Notes under the pieces: model-generated
Database searches by the model: none
The model's input: only the letters and a program-made list of their open reading frames with translations
Told to the model about the DNA's origin: nothing
Assembly (NCBI GenBank): GCA_027919835.1
Contig: JANVFP010000016.1
Location: forward strand, 806,001 to 870,000
Source of the DNA: Lentinula raphanica
Lineage: Eukaryota; Basidiomycota; Agaricomycetes; Agaricales; Omphalotaceae
DNA: 64,000 bases
Direction: 5' to 3'
Shown here: piece after piece, positions 12,607 to 22,981 of the stretch
Layout of the letters: each line of letters starts with the position of its first letter
How positions within the stretch are numbered: the stretch's first letter is position 1
Position numbers and translations under genes: made by a program

Positions 12607-13911
12607 TGTTCAGCAAATCGGATTTGACCAACGGAAAGAGGTAGGGACAAGAGCGAGTTGACGATCCCAGAAGAAGTGAATCCTCTATGAAACAGCAGGA
12701 TGAGGAAGAAACAGCTGTTTTCTCTCAAACTTCCAAAATTGACGGTGTTGGTAGAAGAGGAAGAGAGGACTGATGAGAAATGAAATTCTCGAAAAGGGCT
12801 TACCTAGCTGGGTGCCGGGACATGATTCGATTTGTGTGAGTGAAAGGAACGGGAAATGATGGAAGTGTGCTGACAATCATTTTCGGAAAACAAGTCAGCA
12901 ATTATGACGCTTCGGCCGGCTACATCGGCAACGGCCGCACTCCTCCTCCTCACGCCATTTTTTCACTTGGATTTTTATCTCTAAATTCTCAACGTCGAAA
13001 CTATCATTAAAAACACGCCCAACGAGTCTCTTTGCTCTGTCAAATTAGACGTCGATACGTCAGAAATTAACATGCACAGATCACCTTCATCATGACGGAC
13101 GTCGCAAAACTCCTGAGGCTATTGGCGGGATCACAAGATATGATTCAATTTCTCAACTTGAACTAGCGAGCTGCATGAGTCTGCCTAGGCCCTACGGGAG
13201 ACAGCGGGAGACTACCAACTCATGTTGGTTCCAGGTTAATCCTTGTCGCCAATATACCAAAACAAAAGCCCGGACGTGTGAAGGAGAAACTCGTACGCCC
13301 CAAATTCCTCTTCCTTCTAATAATCTCTTATGGGGACCTCCATGCTCTAAGCACCCCATGATCATCTTACTGACTCGAAATACTTTGAGTATATCGTGTG
13401 CCGTATCAGTAAGACTTTCTTTCCCATTGGTTTCGAAATGCTTGGAATCCGGATAGTGTGTCAGCAGCGATCCACGATCGGACGGTGGCAAGCCGCAACA
13501 CACTAGGCTCATCGGGACTCGAAGTGTAATTAGGTATTTGTTGTCTGTTATGCTTTAGGAGACTACCTCATCGGAGCCCTCAGCCAAGGAGTCTGACTTT
13601 CAACATGCAGCATCTCAGCGATCCCGTGGAGGCGTGGAGGCTGTCAGTGTTCATAAAGAACTCAATAAACGAGCTCAAACCTGACCAACTCGGAGTCGCA
13701 AGTATCCTCCAAGCGACAACTCGTCTTAAATGGTTAGTCTGGAATCATATCGTCTTATTTGGTCGCTCAATCGCCCCGTCCGTCTGCAACGGAAAGCGGA
13801 CGATACCAACTGAGCTAGTCGGCCAACAAGCGGACGATACAATGCATAGTTTGATGTCCATATCAGCTAAGCACCGACTCCGAATTCCTTTTATCCACAA
13901 CTTCTATTGAT
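12607..13911. other. Intergenic, 1.3 kb, only weak open frames
   Basis: The region contains overlapping open frames of 93-106 codons on both strands (13175-13910), none with a domain, signal peptide or clear intron logic. A tRNA-like A-box lies near 13812-13823 on the minus strand (see findings). The first 300 bases should include the promoter of the membrane-protein gene. Confidence 0.45.
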
Positions 13912-14490
13912 CTACAAAACCTCTTCCGGAGGCCCAAATGTCCTAGTAATACTCCCACTAGCCGGTACAAGTCGATTCTCTTCATAACTGAACGCCTGCA
14001 GAGTAATTTCTACCTTCTCCGACTCATGCTGGGGCCATCTGCTCAACCAGACAAATTCAGTCTCCGCTCTCGCACCTTCAAAGTGTAGCTCCCCAAAGAG
14101 TAATCTTTCCAAGCATGCCATAATCTCTTTGGGCACACCAGCCGCTTCGGGTGTGAGAACTTCTCCTTCACTTGGCGGACGTCCAGCAGATCTTCGTAGT
14201 GAGATACGACACTCGAATGGACCGTTGATTGTGCGGCCGTTGTGTTGGACCATTGAACTCCGTTGTGTCAAATGAAGAGTGGACGCGCCGCTCGCTACGA
14301 TGTTGGATGTTGCGCGCGTGTTCAGAATATTCGAGTGGCTGAGAGACTATAAGGGATATCGTTCAAGTGTGACGAACAAGCATTGCGTGAAGAGACGTAC
14401 ATCAATGGGAGTAGGTGCACCACGCGCAGTTGCCATAAAAAGGCCAAACATAGTAAGGTAGGCAGTCACAACTTGAAAGGAAAAGAGCAT
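13912..14490 (-). CDS. Small secreted protein, family member 1
   Basis: Two exons, 14490-14401 and 14346-13912, give about 174 residues. Exon 1 encodes a signal peptide (MLFSFQVVTAYLTMFGLF...) ending at ARGAPTP; the intron has GTACGT..TATAG ends and is in phase 0. Exon 2 holds the family core: NGPFECRISLRR, then GEVLTPEAAGVPKEIMACLE, then a segment with WLSRWPQHE. The same architecture, intron phase and core motif (PF-x-x-R-V/I, T-x-x-x-AGVP) occur in the genes at 15482-16154 and 58152-58760. No known domain is recognised. Low similarity among copies suggests fast divergence. The protein is probably extracellular; role unknown. Confidence 0.7.
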
Positions 14491-14597
14491 ATGTTCTTCG
14501 TCAAGAAGAGTGAATCAGAGCAAGATTTTCTCGTGTTGGTGATCAACGAAAAGATGGTGTGAAACGACGAGACCGGCCAGCAGTTTTTTCGTTGGGA
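14491..14597 (-). promoter_or_regulatory. Conserved upstream block of secreted-protein gene 1
   Basis: Just before the start codon lies TTCTTCGTCAAGAAGAGTGA (plus-strand reading), and at 14569-14597 GAGACCGGCCAGCAG followed by a T-run and CGTTGG. Both elements recur in front of members 2 and 3. I infer 5' leader and promoter conservation, but recent common ancestry alone could explain it. Confidence 0.5.
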
Positions 14598-15481
14598 GGA
14601 GAGGGGGGGGATTGGAAGACTTCGTGAGCACAGCGGCCAAGTTGAGCGTCTTATAAGTAAGTAATTTATCGAGAGAATTTTGCTTGAGTGACTTGAACTT
14701 TGTCAGTGGAGATCATGGCACTGGTTCCCACTCATCTTCATCCAGTGCTGGCTATCCATAGGCTATTGAGTTTGTTGGCTGGAGACCGAGAGGAGTAATA
14801 AATAACATTATGTCCTATGTAGCGTCCGTCATGATGATTGCGTTTACTAGGAGCCTAGGAGACGTAGAAGGAGCAGAAACTTGTTGAGGGAATCGGATTA
14901 CTCGCATACTAATCCCGCAATGGTGGCGGAATCCTCGCGATAACTTGCAGGGTGGTCTGAATGGTCACCAGTCGATGAAGCTTGAAGAGCGGTTGTGCTG
15001 ATGACTGCTTGATTGAACGGCGGAGTAGAAACTGTCGGATCCATGGGTCGAGGCAAACTTCGACTCTCCGAGCCAGTGCCTGCCAGTGCTATGAGGTGCT
15101 ATGGCCAGAGATTGGGTTCAAACATCGCGATCATGATTATAAAACAAGTATGTACATAGGTCATCTTTCAAGTTTCGTCTACAAAGGAATGTCATAGTGT
15201 ACAGCAAATCAACGTGATACTAAGTACTGCAGAAGAAAGAGAGCGAGGCCCGAGAAACGGAGCAACTGGGCGAGAGCGGAACGAGTTACATGGCGTCATG
15301 AGTGGAAGGGTTGAGATCGAACGCGCACTAAATAAAAATATTCAATGACCAGCCAATTTTCGAAAGGAAATTCATACTTACCAACCGAGCCAGACGAAAC
15401 AACATGATGATGGAGTAGGTATGGCAATCCATAAAACTAGTCACGGTTTACAGCCTTGTGAACGCTCGCACAGTTCGTGCG
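14491..15481. other. Spacer between tandem secreted-protein genes
   Basis: Holds the promoter of member 1 (see 14491-14597) and, from about 15080, the 3' flank of member 2. The stretch near 15110-15300 is recognisably homologous to 57800-57990, the 3' flank of member 3, so the duplicated unit extended past the coding sequence. No other gene is supported; the open frames here are short. Confidence 0.5.
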
Positions 15482-16154
15482 TCAGTGAGTCTCAGCGTGT
15501 AGTAGGTTAGGATTAGGAAATGCTGGCATGCTGTATCCCATGTAAACAGCTGGTACAGGCTCCCCGTTTCGTGTATAACCCCAGATGTGGAGCGCGAGAC
15601 CAGGTTTAGAGGAAGGTAATGATGAAATTGGTTTGTCGACAATGTCGTAACGGTAGGGATTAGAGTCGGTATATTGGGGCCAGGGCCATTGTGTCGGAAA
15701 CTCAGGAGGTGCATCGTATAGCAACTTGTATTTTTTGGACAGCACATCCTGGATATTTCTCACAACTGTATCTGGCACACCAGCCTCTGCAGCGGTGAGA
15801 GATCGACCTTGATTATGTGCTTCGTCGCCCCAAAATGTGACCCGAGTCACAAATGGCCCATAGACGCGGGATAGAATGTGCGGGCCCCTCCACTCAGTGA
15901 TCCACTTGTCTGTCTGAACCACAATCTTCCGGTCACTGGATTTTGAATGATCACTGGCACCCTATGCATACTAAGTGACGGTAGTCAATAGAGCTCATCG
16001 CGCTCATCATGGAAGACATCATAATACACTGTATGAAGAGACGCACAGTCACCGTTGTTGCAGGAGTACTCTGACTCTGACCCGGAGTAGGTGCAGCCTG
16101 CACAGTTGAAAGAAGCCCGAGTACGAGGTAGGCAGATATATGAGAAAGAAGCAT
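15482..16154 (-). CDS. Small secreted protein, family member 2
   Basis: Exons 16154-16047 and 15961-15482 give about 195 residues, with an 85-base phase-0 intron (GTGCGT..CATAG). Exon 1 encodes a signal peptide MLLSHISAYLVLGLLSTVQA followed by APTPGQSQ. Exon 2 carries the family core: GPFVTRVTFWGDE, then GRSLTAAEAGVPDTVVRNI, then LSKKYKLLYD, FPTQWPWPQY and a tail with GLALHIWGYTRNG. The signal peptide is nearly identical to that of member 3 (MLLSSISAYLILGLLSAVHA), so members 2 and 3 are closest relatives although they lie 42 kb apart. Unknown domain; likely a secreted, lineage-specific protein. Confidence 0.72.
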
Positions 16155-16744
16155 TTTGTCTTCGTCAAGAAGAGTGAGTCAGAGTAGAAAGAGACCGGCC
16201 AGCGGATTTTTTTTCGAAGTTGGAGGAGACGATACTTCCTTGAGATGCTTTATATCTACTACAGTTGGCAGTGTGAAGGCACACAGCCTCACACAGGAGC
16301 CTATAACATAGATTTTGTAAATAACCAACTGGCCTTGCAAGCTCATAAGAAAATTTGATGCGAATGGTAGTGGACGTTCTTCATAGAATTTATGACCACA
16401 GGTCATACCAGTGGCTCCGAATCTCCGGCTAAGCGCGCCGCCCCCGAAAAATATTCAGCCCAGAATAGCAGGAAACCGCAATTATGATAGAGATGGTAGA
16501 GAATACCCGGCTACCGCGAGATATACAACGAGAACCGGAGGCATGCATATTTGACCGAGCATCCTGCTAAGTCCCAACTGAGAATAAAAAATTCGAATTA
16601 ATATAATCCTAAATCATACCCAACAGCGATACTTACCTAGCCCGTGCCTCTCTGTCCTGCTTACACCTCCCTAACATCTACAAGACAATATTGGATAGCA
16701 AGGGTAGGCACAAATGGTGGTTAAATGTATGACCTGGCATGCAT
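16155..16744. other. Upstream of secreted-protein gene 2 to Plavaka edge
   Basis: Includes the conserved upstream block of member 2 (leader plus GAGACCGGCC at 16191-16220). At 16678-16742 lies what reads as the last 20 or so codons of a minus-strand frame whose upstream part is at 35902-36285, on the other side of the Plavaka element. The remainder shows nothing recognisable. Confidence 0.45.
16191..16220 (-). promoter_or_regulatory. Conserved upstream block of secreted-protein gene 2
   Basis: GAGACCGGCCAGCGGA followed by a T-run and TCG, 37 bases from the start codon; the same block lies about 80 bases from the starts of members 1 and 3. The shorter spacing comes from a deletion of the intervening leader sequence in this copy. 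Confidence 0.5.
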
Positions 16745-16801
16745 CATCAGGAAAAATATTCTTATCTCTAGAGTCCCCAGAGATACCCCCCAATTCCTAG
16801 G
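16745..16801 (+). repeat. Plavaka left terminal inverted repeat
   Basis: Matches the reverse complement of 35843-35899 with a handful of differences. Key runs are CATCAGGAAAAA, ATCTCTAGAG and CCCCCCAATTCCTAGG. Confidence 0.85.
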
Positions 16802-17337
16802 TAGTTTCAGAGAGCCTAGAGTATCTGAGTTCTTTGAGGCTTCTAAAAGTTCTCTGGGTGCTTTCTAGTGTTTTCTGGTGCTTTCTGGTGCTTTCAGATG
16901 CTTTCAGGATCTTTCAGGATCTCTAGGATGTTTTTTGATCTTTCAAAGCTCACAAAAATCTCTGAGCAGCATCTGGAAAAAGCCTGTCGGTAAATATGCA
17001 TAATTTTTCATGAAATTTGTTGAAATATTCGCAAATAATTCAGAATTATCGAGTTTCCGTTGTTATCAAGTATAACTCCATATTCTCCGGTCCCCTCTCA
17101 TAATACGAGACAATTATCCAATGTTTACAGATATTTCAGATATATTTTCATTATCCTATGACGAATTACTGTTCGTTTTCATGAGTTTAGTACCGAGCTC
17201 AGAGATGTTTTCAGTCAGAAATTTCAGATAACAGACATAAATTCCAATTAATTATCAACTTTTATAGTAAATACTCTTGAAAGAAAAGTTCGAAAAAGCC
17301 CTGTTATCCACTATTCCAGAAAACATTTGCAATCTGT
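16802..17337. other. Plavaka left subterminal region
   Basis: About 535 non-coding bases. The first 170 are imperfect copies of GGTGCTTTCTGGTGCTTTC/AGGATCTTTC, likely transposase-binding subterminal repeats as in other CACTA elements. This part is reproduced in the MITE at 45144-45424. The rest is AT-rich with nothing recognisable. Confidence 0.6.
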
Positions 17338-19668
17338 CTACGCAGCTCCCGATTCAGTGTTCCCAGTAGGCTCATTGTTTGATTCGTCGTCAGACTCCTC
17401 ATCTTTTTTAGAGTTCATTATCGCTCGATTGATACGCGCGAGAACCGCGTCCTTTGAAAGTCCATGTGTGGCAGGTGCGACACAATTGCTGTCGAAAAAT
17501 TGAGTAAGGACAACTGAACAAAGATAAGAGAAAACATACGAAGAGTTTCGGTACAGATCATGCATGAGTTGATGGAAGGTATGCTTTTTTGTTGTTTCGA
17601 AACGATCAAGAATGGCTTCAAACGTGTCCCACTGTTCTTCGACACCAGCGGGAGGAAAAGTATTTGCAGTTGCGGTACTGTGATCTTTGAGAACTGCATA
17701 AATCTATTCCTGACTTGAATTCTGAACACATGAATATTGAATTCAACGCAACATACCACACATCCTGCCATCATGGCCATGGCTTTTGGAACTTCGAGCT
17801 CGAATGGTTTGGAGGGTCGAGATGAAGTAAAAAGGTTGGATTGTTCTTGGGAGATCAATTTTGAGTATTGCGTGGTGCTGAAGAATGCCGCGCCAAGATA
17901 TTTCGAAACAACCTCATGTTGAAATGGCAACCCATAATCATAGGACCCGTCCTGCAGTATAGATATATAAGAAACTCTTGAATGGAAGGCAACGATACGG
18001 ACTGGTTTCTGTGGGTAAATAAAATCTCCGTTGATGATGAGTTCGCGCGATTTCTGAATACCCGAGGGAGAGTTATCGAGCTTCAACGCCGCAAGGATAA
18101 TTGGCGCAAAGGTCCCCTTGAGTGTTCGCCGAGTTAAAATGATTCGTCCCATGGTCTGTCAAATTGAAATGAGTGGCAATTCAATACAAGAAATGGCGAC
18201 GAACATATTTCACGAGTGGCTTGATGTACTTCTCATAGTCACCATTTTCCAAACGGTCCACAATATCAACCATACCCTTGTTTTCCGCAGCCTGCACCAA
18301 GGAAGCTTTAGTGAGCTTCGTCAGTCCCTTGCTGGTCAATGCACAGAACTCAATTTCAGAAACAAGCTTCAAAGCTGCGAGCTGGATTGCATCTTGAATA
18401 ACAGTCTTGATAGCAGGGTTTTGTCCATTGAGAGATATTGAGAAGGTCCTTGCATTCTTTTTGCTCGGTTCGAGGATGATATTGGATTGTTCCGTCCAAT
18501 CACTGGTGTGGTTCGTGTTGTCTTCGGAAGGGTCAACAAAGTCAGATGGTTCATTTTCGCCCAAGTCGGTGGTAAAAATGGGGAGCTAATGGACAGTTTT
18601 TCAGTGGCAAGACCCAGGACAAATCAATGCGTACCTCTTTCTTCAGCTTTTGACCTTTGCTAATCGCTTTTTTTGCCTTCCTTTGTTTCTCTACTACATC
18701 TTCCATGGATTCAAGATTGTCATCATTGCCGTCTTGCACGCCTTGCGGCGATTCGAACTCGAGTTCGGAGTCACTGGCCGGCAGTCCTAATATAGAGCTC
18801 GTGAATTGATGAGTGACCAAGATGCGTGATTATTGATTTACCACGTTCTGGTTCCAGTTCAGCGTCGTTCTTTTTGCTCCCACCACGATTTGGCACAAAA
18901 CGGACAGCCTAATAGTGTGCATTAGCAGCGGTGTCTTTGGTTCATACGCACACATACCTCAACATTGATATTGGAAGCAGCAGCCCTATCAAACTCACGA
19001 CCTTCTTCCTCCATATCATTGTCAGAAAGCTCTGACCCGCTATCATCTTCCTGCTGTTGTTTTTGCTCAATCAAATCTTGCAACCTGGATTTTGGTACAA
19101 TTTCTGAACACAACCTGTGAGTCTCTTTTCGTGTTTACTAGACATTTAACTCACCATCGTCGGAAGTAATTTTTGGCGCTGCCCCACCTGTACAGATTCA
19201 CGAGGTAATTAGTAGTGAGATATCACACTGAAGGAATACTACTGACGTCTACCGGTAGTAATCGGCTTCGCACTGGAATGGGCTCGGGAGGGGTTGGTAC
19301 TGGTTGGTGCATTCGAAGAAAGGCTTGTTTTTTTGTTGGCTGGTGTTGTAACATGAGTTTTGTTTGCATGTTTCATTTGCTTCGCACTTACCTGTTGGCT
19401 TTCTAGGAAGATTCTTGTTTTCAGTAACTGACGTGGCTTGCTTCTCTACTTGGTTCCGTTGTCGTTTCGACGGCGGTGCTGGAGACTCAGCTCCTTGGCT
19501 TGCTCTGTTGTCACCTGTAACAAAAATATATCGATTCTCTTTGACCAAATGGCGCGAAAACTTACGCAATGGTTCTGTTTTGCGTTTCCGGCTTGGGATT
19601 GTTTCGTTGGAGCTTGAAGTCTTGGATGTAGCTCGAGGGGCCGTGCTTTTCTGTTGACCACGCGCCAT
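17338..19668 (-). CDS. DUF6532-domain protein carried by Plavaka element
   Basis: The start at 19668 (MARGQQKSTAPRATSK) is the first ATG; further exons give a Ser/Lys-rich disordered N-terminus with basic clusters (PSRKRKTEP, PPSKRQRNQ) and acidic segments (SDNDMEEEGREFD, DSELEFESPQ). The DUF6532-like region begins at ALKLVSEIEFCALTS, continues NGDYEKYIKPLVKYV, then GRIILTRRTLKGTFAPII, YDYGLPFQHEVVSKYLGAAF and FELEVPKAMAMMAGC, and ends in an acidic tail (KKDEESDDESNNEPTG). DUF6532 is a domain of unknown function common in Agaricomycetes. The gene lies entirely within the Plavaka termini and is divergent from the transposase with only 82 bases between starts, which suggests co-expression. It may act as a DNA-binding or regulatory partner; that is inference. 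Exon borders are approximate. Confidence 0.65.
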
Positions 19669-19750
19669 ATGACCTGTGGCTTGTGTACTCAAGCTCAAGC
19701 TCGATTGAACGACAAGAAAGAAGGAAAGAGAAGTAAAGGAAAAGTTACAT
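19669..19750. promoter_or_regulatory. 82-bp divergent promoter inside Plavaka
   Basis: This short spacer separates the DUF6532 start (19668, -) from the transposase start (19751, +). It contains AAGCTCAAGCTCGA and purine-rich GAAAGAAGGAAAGAGAAG tracts but no clear TATA box. The spacing implies a shared bidirectional promoter. Confidence 0.5.
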
Positions 19751-19963
19751 ATGCCGGAAATACTTGAGGTACCAGCTGTTCTCGCTAAACAGTGTTTTGT
19801 GTCCTACGCTCACCGAATCATGCCCATAGACTCAAGAAATGTCTTTATCTGCAACGCTTGTCGCCGCACTTTCAAACGTGATAGCGACCGTACTCAACAT
19901 TACAACCTTACGAAGAATCCACATTGCAGACGTGTTGGTGAAGCAGCTGATGTTGTAAAAATA

Positions 19964-21300
19964 CTTTAAAACAAGCTGTGAACTTCACGGTGGTGTATTG
20001 TAATCCATACCGTGAACTTCACAGTGCACTAAAAAGTTCACCGGGGCTGCTGGAATAGCTCCGGGAACCTGCTAAAAATTGCCGGGGGCCCTCATATAAT
20101 TCCGAGAGGTCTGTAGATTATTTCCTTTTTGGTTATATTATTTAAATAAATGTATATAGGTAAATAAAATATATATAAAATCAGTAAAATACTCAAAAAT
20201 TAGGAGAAAAATGATTTGCTTAAAAAAGGAGAAAATAACCTGATTGATACATTACCTTTTTTGGTAAGAATACATATAGGGTCTAAATAGGTCCCTAAAA
20301 ATATGGGGAAAAAATCATAAATAATCCAAAAATATACACAGTAGGCATAAAACAATTCTATTATTAGAAGAGATATGTCTAGGGTATATATTGGTGCCTG
20401 ATAATAGAAAAATGTCATATGGAATCCAGAATTAGCTAACACAGGGCACTGATTACCTCAGGCACATCAAAACTACTCAAAAAGGAAATTGGTCTAAAAA
20501 TAGAACTTGATGTCATCTTGTAGTAAAAAATCTGAAAAAATCATAAAAAATATTGAAAAAATTCAGGGGTGCCTCATTGTCCCTGAAAATGCAAAATAAA
20601 AAAAATTACGCGACAAGTGTAAAAAATTTTATCACTCCAAATTATACTAGATCCTCTATTCATTCAATATATCTGATGCACAAGCTATTTTTAGCACCCC
20701 CAGTACCCTCAGGCACCTAGAATAGCTAATATCATTCAATATATTCAGCATACTCAATGCTTATTATACTTAACACAGTTAACAATGAAAAATCTTAGAA
20801 TAGTATTCATGTGTATTCTACTCAACACACTCAACAATGAAAAACCCCGAAACAGTGTTCATGTGTATTATACTTAACATACTCAACACACTTAACAATG
20901 AAAAAACTCAGAACAGTGCTCATGTGTGTTACACTTAACACACTTCATCAATCAATATAATATACTTAACAATCAAAAACTTGGAGTAGTGTTATCACAC
21001 ATTATACTTAACACACTTCATCAGTAAGTATAACATACATTCAATAGGACATTGTTATACTATAACAGACTTACAACAACGAGTTTTGGGCGCTTATGGG
21101 CGCTTATTTGGTGTTTTTCAGTCAAAATTCATTAATAGCTCACTCAATAATTTTTGTGTGGGCTCTATATTGTGTCAGGATGTTGTCTATATCATATTCC
21201 TCTCGGAGAACTCGAAAATACAACCTGTGTGGCTAGCTATACTATAATCTTTTGTGATATAACAGTGTTTTATGTAAATGACAGTGCATACACCCATGGT
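19964..21300 (+). repeat. Left arm of palindrome 1
   Basis: Pairs base for base with 21590-22981 with scattered mismatches. It includes the tandem unit block around 20740-21050. Confidence 0.8.
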
Positions 21301-21589
21301 ATGAAGTCAAACTGCTGCTGGGTCATGAAAAGAGTCATTCTACAGCTTATTCTGAGCTAACTTTATGTGGTACAGCCAAGAGATCTGTAATGGGGGTCAT
21401 TGAATATGACATCTATTGTTACATGTAAGTGTAGACATCTATAGTGTACATGAAACATGTACATGTGTATCACAGTGTCCAACCTTTATGATAGCTATCT
21501 GAATCATGTACAGACACTGCCAGTAGACTGTAGGAGTCCTTTCCTGATGGACCAGCATCAGTATACTTGCATTACATGGACATATGCAT

Positions 21590-22981
21590 TGGCATTTATA
21601 TAAAACACTGTTATATCACAAAAGATTATAGTATAGCTAGCCACACAGGTTGTATTTTCGAGCACTCCGAATTATATCTAGAGGAATATGATATAGACAA
21701 CATCCTGACACAATATAGAGCCCACACAAAAATTATTGAGTGAGCTATTGATGAATTTTGACTGAAAAACACCAAATAAGCGTCCATAAGCGCCCAAAAC
21801 TCGTTGTTATAAGTGTGTTATAGTATAACAATGTCCTATTGAACGTATGTTATACTTACTGATGAAGTGTGTTAAGTATAATGTGTGATAACACTACTCC
21901 GAGTTTTTGATTGTTAAGTATATTATATTGATTGATGAAGTGTGTTAAGTGTAACACACATGAGCACTGTTCTGAGTTTTTTTCATTGTTAAGTGTGTTG
22001 AGTATGTTAAGTATAATACACATGAACACTGTTCTGAGAGTTTTCATTGTTAAGTGTGTTATGTGTGTTAAGTATAATACACATGAACACTGTTTCGGGG
22101 TTTTTCATTGTTGAGTGTGTTGAGTAGAATACACATGAATACTATTCTAAGATTTTTCATTGTTAACTGTGTTAAGTATAATAAGCATTGAGTATGCTGA
22201 ATATATTGAATGATATTAGCTATTCTAGGTGCCTGAGGGTACTGGGGGTGCTAAAAATAGCTTGTGCATCAGATATATTGAATGAATAGAGGATCTAGTA
22301 TAATTTGGAGTGATAAAATTTTTTACACTTGTTGCGTATTTTTTTTATTTTGTATTTTCAGGGACAATGAGGCACCCCTGAATTTTTTCAATATTTTTTA
22401 TGATTTTTTCAGATTTTTTACTACAAGATGACATCAAGTTCTATTTTTAGACCAATTTCCTTTTTGAGTAGTTTTGATGTGCCTGAGGTAATCAGTGCCC
22501 TGTGTTAGCCAATTCTGGATTCCATACGATATTTTTCCATTATCAGGCACCAATATATACCCTAGACATATGTCTTCTAATAATAGAATTGTTTTATGCC
22601 TACTGTGTATATTTTTGGATTATTTATGATTTTTTCCCCATATTTTTAGGGACCTATTTAGACCCTATATGTATTCTTACCAAAAAAGGTAATGTATCAA
22701 TCAGGTTATTTTCTCCTTTTTTAAGCAAATCATTTTTCTCCTAATTTTTGAGTATTTTACTGATTTTATATATATTTTATTTACCTATATACATTTATTT
22801 AAATAATATAACCAAAAAGGAAATAATCTACAGACCTCTCGGAATTATATGAGGGCCCCCCGGCAATTTTTAGCAGGTTCCCGGAGCTATTCCAGCAGCC
22901 CCGGTGAACTTTTTAGTGCACTGTGAAGTTCACGGTATGGATTACAATACACCACCGTGAAGTTCACAGCTTGTTTTAAAG
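21590..22981 (-). repeat. Right arm of palindrome 1
   Basis: The reverse complement of the left arm. Small length differences arise from gain or loss within the tandem unit block around 21840-22200. Confidence 0.8.

Larger units (their letters stand above)
19964..22981. mobile_element. Giant palindromic non-autonomous element 1 (3.0 kb)
   Basis: Almost the whole 3018 bases form one inverted repeat: left arm about 19964-21300, right arm about 21590-22981, with a loop near 300 bases. Ends read CTTTAAAACAAGCTGTGAAC and its complement, flanked by TA (19962-19963, 22982-22983). Removing the element and one TA joins the transposase frame without a stop (VVKI then SLLLQVGEE), supporting a TA target duplication. 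Subterminal motifs GTGAACTTCAC occur twice per end. Each arm holds AT-rich sequence and several copies of a roughly 60-base tandem unit containing CTTAACAATGAAAA and CATGTGT. No protein of known type is encoded. The core is homologous to the element at 48674-51817. Confidence 0.85.

Noticed and set aside
13175..13910. Overlapping frames of 93-106 codons as a possible gene
   Set aside because: No domain, no signal peptide, frames overlap on both strands and no clear splice sites connect them.
20200..22744. Two nearly identical 80-residue hydrophobic frames (20200-20442 minus, 22502-22744 plus) starting MLANSGFH
   Set aside because: They are mirror copies forced by the palindrome arms, lie in AT-rich sequence and have no relatives in palindrome 2 at the matching place. 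Conservation is explained at the DNA level.
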